Of a stretch of 64,000 nucleotides of DNA, positions 28,501 through 37,500 are shown piece after piece. The stretch is from positions 186,001 through 250,000 of the forward strand of contig WACJ01000222.1 of assembly GCA_008973525.1 (NCBI GenBank), given 5' to 3'. The notes under the pieces are model-generated. The model searched no databases and was not told the DNA's origin. It saw only the letters and a list, made by a program, of their open reading frames with translations. The position numbers were made by a program, and so were the translations under genes. Source of the stretch: Stenopsyche tienmushanensis (lineage: Eukaryota; Arthropoda; Insecta; Trichoptera; Stenopsychidae). Position 1 is the first letter of the stretch. Every line of letters starts with the position of its first letter.

Positions 28501-31500
28501 TTTTTTCGTCGAAATTGGCGTGATGCGGAACACGCCCTTTTATGATGAAACCACAGTCATCGTTAGGTTTTTTTTGACGGCAATCCTGTTTATCCGCATC
28601 ATTGATATATATTATTTTGATGAAATACAATCATCGAATTACGGAGAAGTCCGCTATCCAAGATATGCATCCATAGTCGACCGAAAGAAGCGGACCTTAA
28701 GCTGCTTAGTTCCCACACTTATGATATCATAAATTTAACAGAAATAGCCAACATTTAGTCATAAAATCATAAATATCTTAAGTGGATGATGAATGTTACT
28801 GACTAATCGATAATTTTAAAAAAAACAAATAAACATTACTTATATTAACATTGATCTAACAATAAATTCAGTAAAATTATCCACCGTAAGAGGATTATTT
28901 CCATAGCCAATAGAATACGATCGTGCAATTTATTTTTTTCTATTGCATTGAAAATATATTTATCTTCAAAAACATACGAACTGTTGCATGATTTAACACA
29001 AGTTTATGGCATAATAGCATTTGCTGGTTTAGCATACCTGGGATATATTCATCTGTAATATTGGTTCCGGCTTCTCTGCACATTCGTAATACAAAAAGCA
29101 GCGAATAAAACCGATTGACTCATTCCCTAGTAAGCAAACACAATTTCATCCGAACCAGCGGACACAGTGAAATCACAATCAAGTTTTTAATTATACCCTA
29201 TGTAACGCGCTCGTTATTGAGTTTAATGATTCAATGTTATTTCGAGCCATATGATATCATGTAAAATACATTCAATGAGTATGTACGAATTTTTTAGTCG
29301 TTTTCCCGCTGCAATACTTCATATCCTTGATCGAATACTGTTTTTATCGATATCTTATTACATGATTGGTTATTTCGATTTTTTTTTGCAATTTTATGCA
29401 TGTGTAATTCTTGTTATTATAGAACCGCAAAACTCTTTTTCATTAACTCACTCGACCCGGTCACAATGTCTATAATTATAGTCGATGGTGAGAATATCGG
29501 AATTGCACTCCGGTGCTCAACAATTACATTGAAGTTTGTTTGGCATAATTGTTTTACCATAGCATTTTTTAAAAATTAAAACATACCAACGTCTAAAAAA
29601 CAGTGTAATTAAAATTACTCCAAGTTATGTATTAATTGATTAAAATTAATAAAGCACTATGTTATTGACCCGTGATCCATCATCAACGATGAACGTTATA
29701 TTATTTATAAGTTTTTTACAAAGCCAAATAAAAAAATGATAATAATATAGCAGGCTATTCGTCATCTTATAAAAATACAAAGATTCTAATTTAAAAAAAT
29801 AATAAAGCAGAATGCAATTTATATTCGCAAAACGTAGTGGATATATTTAATAAATATGATAATTAAATATAACAACATTTGCAGATTTTGATATTGATTA
29901 TACGCATTCAAATTCGATAGATATAGCACTATAGTGAACTTAAATCGGTGCTGGAGCACGCAACACGTAGTACGGAGTGGCTGCACAGTAGACCCTTGTT
30001 CACTACAAGGCTCAATACCCCTGTATTACGGGAAGAAAAAAGAAATGAAAGAAGAGGGAGATGTCTACAGTCGTTCTTATTTGTAAGTTCTTAGAATCTC
30101 TATTCTTAAATAGAAGCGTTGATATCGTTTCGACAGAGCGTCGGTTATCATCAGTTTAGCTTTGGCCTTCCTAGTATGTGTTGAAAGTTAGAAGTCAACA
30201 TATAATCTTATTCGAAAGGAAAACAGGATACCACAGACCGATGTAGTAAACCACGTAACAGATCCTTCCACGGAAATCGACACATCAAGAGTCAATGAAG
30301 TTTTATTGAGGATGCAAGTACCAGCAAAAAAAGTTAAAACGCTTGGAACGGAACCTGAAGTGCACTTTTCTCCATTGCATCCCCGACCTTAAGAAATAAA
30401 TTATTCCAATATATATAAAATTTGTCGAAAGATGAATTACTAGAGATGTTTAGGTGATCATACGCAGAATGCAAACGAATGTTTCAACTCGACGTTTGGC
30501 GATTGGCTCCAAATCAACTACATTCTTGCCTAAAAGTAATCAAGGTTGCAGCATTTTTGGTTTTTGCCTTATTAAATGAAGAGAATTCAGCACTTGAAAT
30601 GATTATGAACGAACTGAAAGTAGTTGTTGGCTCGCTGAGCTTTATTTATGTACGGGAAATGGATGAGCAGCGCGTCAACCGAAAGCTCGAAAAGAGGAGA
30701 TTCAAGCTCAAAATTATGCGTATGAAGAAGACGAAGGGTTACTATATGGTGCTAAAATAACTAATTAGTCGCTAGGTAGTTTGTATCATTTATTATAGTC
30801 TTAAATTTCTCGTTTTCGATCATTTTATTTTCAAAAGCGTTTTTCTTGAAGCAACTTTTTTTCAGCTGGCGGGAACTCTAACTCAAAAATTTGTAAACCA
30901 ATTATTTAAAACATGTGCATAAAGATTTTATACTTAATTCTAATCGATATGAAGCTAATTCTAAAATAATATTATTGTTTAAAGTGTGATTTTTATTGTA
31001 AAAAAGTTGCAAAAAAATGGTAAAAAATCGTAACATTGTTTTAAGACACTCCTGAAACATGTAGTTTTTAATTTTTTTAATCAAAATTGGCTTCATATTA
31101 TTAAAAAATATATATTATTAATATAATCAAAATATTGTATTGATTTTTAATAAAAATTTTGATTTTTACGATTCCCGCCAATAGCAAACTCTTATGGTGA
31201 CTTTCCATTTACAGCAGCTTACAACTCAGATATATCTGGTAAAGATGAATTTTAAGCATTTTCAGATGTACTCCAAAATATTAATAAGATATTTTCAAAG
31301 TTATTCTTTCCATGTTAAAAAAAATCACGAAAACACTAAAAAAATCTGCCTCCTAAACTGGTCTCCCCCCTTAAGACGTCATATTTTAAGTCAAAATAAG
31401 ATAAATTAATCACCCTTAGATAGCCCTACCAAACTTCATAAACAAAATCAGCATTTACTATTTTAAATCGAGGAAATTAAACTAATCTGAATCAAGACGA

Positions 31501-34500
31501 ACAATTAAAAATATTAATACTTTTAGTCTCCCAAGTGCTAAAGCATCACACAATAAATTTGTATGATAAATGATAAAATAGTCCATTATTTTGGCCGATC
31601 ACAAATTGAAGTTACGTGAAATAGCTGATACCTTAAAAATATCAATATCATGTATTATATGGCGTAAAAAAATGAGGAAAAAAACGACCCCAAATGAAAA
31701 AGTGTAAAGTAAAAAAAATCCTATGAACTTATTGAGTGATGTGTATTATCTGGGATTCATAATAATGAATCAGTGCCATTCCTAAAACCGAAGTCCAAAG
31801 ATTTACAATCACCTTCCGTACTGTGAGAGATAGCCCCGAAAAATTTAAAAATAAATTTGATGCCACAAAAATATCATAATTTGTTCTTATTTTGCCATAA
31901 ATGTTATACTTTATTATTAATATCGAAAATATTAAGAAGCTATTAGAATATGAAAAACCGAAGATCATATCAAAGATATTATTAAACATAAATTAATTTC
32001 CTTCTAATGAACTATTTTTGATGTGTGTTTTGATTTATGAGAATGTACAAAAAATTGATCTATGAAAAAATGCGAACGTCAGCAATGACCTGCTAAATGT
32101 CGACGAAAAATATGAATAGCGAGATATTGATAATAAAGGGGATTTTTGGTGACGGTTTTGATATACGAATAACAGGTTTTAAGATATTAACAACAATACT
32201 CAGAATTAATTCATTGGTCCGATCATAAGACAGGTTTTTTTTAATAAATCAATATGGAATTATATCAGCACAACAATATCTGCGATAATGCAATGCAATT
32301 TGAATTATGAAAAATTATTGTAAATTGATTATTATTAATTTTAGATTAACTAAACGCAATATATATTATTCAAAACTAGTAATTCATTAAAATAGATTTG
32401 TGAAACCTAACTTTTCATTAGTCCCCTAACAATCAAGTTGGCTATAATCGAGCCATTACAATAATATCTGATAAATGCAAATTCGAACCGAGAAGCTTAA
32501 TTATGTAATTCGATTCACATAAATGATCTGTTATATTAAATGTATATATATATATATACAGTTTCAAAGTCTTCAACTTCACAATCGTTCTGACAAAATC
32601 TAGCGTTTAAGACGTAAACGGTCCGTAATACGATTTCACCGCTAAGTACTTATGCATTACCTTGTTGCATCTCATAATTTAGTCCGAACGTTCGAGTTAG
32701 GATTCAAATATCAATTGCATACTTAATGGAGAAGCATTTGCATAACGGGCGGTGCAACGGACCAGGAAAGCGGAAAATAAATTCACTCCCATGCATCTAC
32801 TCAAAGGACCACGATGAGTTAATTATTGGCCACAAATATGGCCCGAGGCTCTCGGGGCTATCTCTATTTGAGGAGTGCTTTGTTGTATGACAAAAAGAGG
32901 TCGACTATTTGCATATGCGCTCGTAAAAAATGTGCTCGTTCGGATCGTTTATAAATAAACTTCGCATTGATAAAAAAAAAATCGGCGCAGGTTTGGCGCT
33001 TGACTGCTCGTTGAAGTCTTTTAAATGCGTTCCCATTGAATGAGCGAATTTAGCACCATACTCGTTTTATCGAACAATATGTACGGTAAATCTGAGTAAA
33101 AATGGATGAACAAAAACATTTTAAAACTTAATAAATACTGCATGTTGCCTATATTGGTCTATCTTCTTCAAATATGCTAAACTATTAGCAAAAAAAAAAA
33201 ATCGCACCATTTTTCAATTAGATTTTTGTTCCAGTTAAATTCCAAAGATTTTTATATCGATTCGATTACGGTTTTCATTCCGGGAAAATTAACGGTTTTA
33301 CCGGTTATCGGTTTTCGGTTCAGTTTGAATCCCTGGCAAAAACTATATAATTTTTTTTGTGCGGTAGATGCGATCCGCGGAAAATCGCACAAAAAAGCTA
33401 TGACTTACATAGAAAATATGAAGATGTATTCCATGGATTTTAAAAACCGCATAACTTGAAAAAAGAAACAACTATATAAATATATCCAAAATCGCATAAA
33501 AAAATAAAAAATAACATTTTTGGTAACATTTAAAGGACGGCTTGCAACATTGGTAAAATTTTAAAGATGTCTAACATCCGGCAACTCAAATTCAAGACAT
33601 CCACCAGAGAAATACTAATTATTTAAATTACAAACTATCATCGCTGTATGATCATTTTCGTTGCGATTTTCGATATGACTCAAAATCGCTTTTTTCTTCG
33701 GAAGAAACAGTATACCCAGTGTTAATATTATCACATTTAATTTGTTAAACATTGGAAAAATGCAAATATATAACTACAAATTCACAGTTTTTACACCATT
33801 TTAATTTTTTTTTTCTATTTACAATACTGTCTTCATTGATTTTGTTGTGGAAAATATTTTTTCTATGGCTGTTGATATGAATTTTATCATTATAATAAAT
33901 TATGTAATCAGCTCAAGGCCTCAATTAATTTCATAACATGCTTTAAATCTTTTGAAACATTTTTTATTCTGAATATCATGTATTGGCAGACAGGGTAATC
34001 ATTTCAACAATTGCTGGGATTACATTCTCCAAGTCTTTTTTGTGAACTTTCTGATTCTGACACACCGATCACACTCCTTGACATCAGAGTCAATAGCACA
34101 TTTCACTTATACCATAATCCAATTATTCAAAATTTTGAGAAGATATTGATTTTTACGCAATATCGGTTTCAATTTTTTTGTTTGAAATGTTCAAGGTCTT
34201 CAATCAAATTGTTTACGCGCCAATAGTACGATATTGAGCGCATCTTCTTAACACCTTTTGCGCCATGGTATAAAAACATGTTCTAAAGTCCAGTTCTTGC
34301 ATTCTGATGATTACCCACTGCTCCAAATGCAAGCTAATCGCAGACGAATCTTATTTTTTAAAATGCAATTAATAGATTGTTCAATATCACTAATTGATTC
34401 CAAGGATGATAATGATAAATTCTAAAAGTGCATCAAAATTTTTCGTAAACTCATACATTAATGAAGCAAAATTTGTAATTTGATTTACATTTTAAAAGAT

Positions 34501-37500
34501 GTTGTTATAATTTCATTGGACAATGAAGGTGGTCAAGCCTTTCTATGAATACATATCCTATTATATATTTAACAATTTCATAATTTTCGGTCTCAGGCTC
34601 TGTATCAGATATAGTTAGATCAAAACGATTTCGATACCCATCGAGGTGTATTGTGCGAGTGCATGCATCACATTTAGCATTGCAATTCAATTATATGCAT
34701 GCCCCGCAAGTAGGTATTTCCTAACTAAAGAGCCCCGAGTGATTATAAACTAGTATCACTGACGTTCAATGCACAATATTTCATATTCGTTTCGATGCAG
34801 TTTATTGTTTTGCCCCGTACATGGTATTGGAGAAAATGCTCACTCGTAAATTATCGGGTTATGTGCGATCATCGTTTCCCGGACTGTAAGGACACGTAAG
34901 AATTGTATTACGAAATAAATCTCTCCTACAACAGCATATTAAATATATGTGGAAATGACTCTCGATATAAGCTAACAATTCAATTTATACTTTGCCATTT
35001 AAAACAATGATCGGGAATCGAATCAATGCAATCGTTTTATCTTGCATTCTCCGATCGGGACGATATCAATCATGAAGGAATAAATCGACAAAAATATGCA
35101 CATACTTATAATATGCAATACTTGGCTAAAAATTAGCTTTTTTCCTAATCAAAAGTTGATCTTAGTGAAAATATAAAATGAAAATAAGCTTAATGTTTTT
35201 TGACGCCAACACTTTTTGATAAGTGACGCAAAAAACAACCCTAAAAAGTTAATTTAGGCTTCATCAAACTGAAAAAATACTAAATGATAATTTGACAGTG
35301 AATTTCTAATTTGAATAAAACGATCATTAGGCGTCAAAGTCACACTCGACAAGAAATCACGTACGAAAAATGTCACGAGATCGTTAAATTTAATGGCTTC
35401 ATTTTTACGACCGAAAATGTACACCCTAATTACTATTAAAAAATTCCTACCTTTTGATCACCGAATCTCATCTGCCTTCTTGCATTTCGAGCAACATTTA
35501 TTCTGCAGAGGAACATTCTGGACTCCTTTGGACTTGCGCTGCTACCAGGTGACGCCGAGGATGTACTTCTGCATAATTCCGTTTGAACTGCTTGATGATC
35601 TTGCTTATCGATTATATCGTACACACTGTCGCCATGAATCAACAGATCCTCCTAAGAAAAATTAAGACATTGCTTGATTTTCACGCAAATACGCAGAATC
35701 AAATTTACCACACCGTATCCAATAGCTGTTTACAATTTGGTAATGCTCAAGAGATTCTATAGAACGTTTTTTCTGCGGAAAAAGAGTGCTTTACTAATTG
35801 AGGCATTTAGCTATGGTATTTGTAGTTGATACCACTGAGTTCAATGGGTCATCAGTTTTGAAATATTTTTGTCATAATAAATTTGTCCAAAAAAAACAAC
35901 ATTGTCCAATTTTTTAAAGAACGTCTTATAAGTTTAAAATACTGCAAATTCCACGTACCATTGAATGTCCAAGATATTCAGCGGCATTATCTGATATGTA
36001 GAGGAGCTTTCCGTTTTGTGTCATCATCATCAGAAATCCGTTCATCGCCTAATAATATTAAACGAAAAATTTTAATTATAAAAATCGTAACAAAATCGAT
36101 GATTTTGATACGATCTAAGATTTTGGATCGAGTGCTTACTTTAGAAAATCCAATATTTGGCGTCGGCGTGTGATGGTGATAGTGATGAGTGAAATCGTGA
36201 CATTTCAGTACTAAAATAAAGAAATAAAAATAAAAAATAACAAGCAAAATAAAGACGCAAAACGACAAATAAAAAAAAGTAAAACAATCAGTATTGACAT
36301 CGTGCATGTGCAATAAAAGAAAAGCGTGCGTTTTGAAACAACACAAAACGTAATTATATCGCCGTTTTACTGCTCGTAAAAATAAATCTTTCTTTCGACG
36401 AAAAATCACAACCAACAACGAGACCGCTCCGTAAGGGCTCGATATGCTAACGATATTTTTTTCGCGCATTACACCGTGCATAATCGTTTTCGACATTTCG
36501 ATTACGGCCGCTGTAAAAGTGTTATAAGCTGTGAGAAATCGACGCCGTGTATATTTATTAAAAAAGCGCTATTTCCAAAGAGTTTTTTCGCTTTTCTATT
36601 ATTTACATCGGCTTCGCAATAAGTCGGATCCAAAAGCTGGAAATAAATCGAATTTCGAATCGGATTTACATAAAAAGCAAGAATTGAATATCTGATAATA
36701 CGAGACGTGCTCAAATTTCGAACAATATTTCTTGTAAAAATCATGACAATTTCGATTCAATTGAATCCATTGCATTCAATAAAAATCTGCAAACTTGTTT
36801 CAGGCACTTCCTATTATTTTCAGTTACAAAATAATGCTTATAAGCTAAATGTAATATTTACAAAGACATGATATAGGCCAGATTTTACATATTTTTTTGT
36901 CTTAATGTGCCTTAACCGTTATCAATCGACAATTTTCCAGTTGTTTTCCACGTGAGCTGAAGTTAAGATTATTAAACTCAATCGAAGAAGATCAAACGTT
37001 TACTCGACATTTACTCTTTCAAATCCATAAAATCAATGTAAACATGGATCAAGATGATCGATCGAAAACATAGATATTTATTGGTACGATAGAATTTTTC
37101 AGGATTTAAATTGAATTTAAATGAACATCAACCCTTTGCGGACGTATTAAATTTGGACATGGGTGTCGTAATGATCGGAATTAATTTCCATTGAAAGAGC
37201 ACTGATGCATAACATGAAAGATTATGAAGGATAAACAAGATATATCAATTATTTATTGACATTAGATGTATGTTTACACCAGTGGTTCTTAAACTGGGGT
37301 CTGCGGATCCCTGGGGGTCCGCGAAGCCATTACCGAGGGTCCGCGAAAATATAAAAAAAACATTTATCTATACCTGAACAAGATATTTTCGTGGAATTAT
37401 TTACAGAAAACATTTTAAGAAGATCTATTTTGACCAATATTTGATCAAGAAATGTTTGTTTGTTTGAAAAGTCAGAAGGATTGAGATTTGGTCAGCCAAA

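Larger units (their letters stand above)
31747..35450. other. dys large intron, distal part
   Basis: AT-rich. It holds the TA run, the pogo-like fragment at 33.35 kb, and near 33250-33340 a sequence ending GGTTCAGTTTGAATCCCTGG that resembles a hAT-type terminus related to GCAGGGTTTCGAACCG at 50573. No gene recognised. Confidence 0.45.

Noticed and set aside
35393..35665. 90-codon plus-strand open frame
   Set aside because: It overlaps the dys PAS-A exon on the other strand and is a shadow of it.
36190..36496. Hydrophobic minus-strand frame upstream of the dys linker exon
   Set aside because: It is intron sequence read in the exon's frame; a clear acceptor at 36211 separates it from the coding part.
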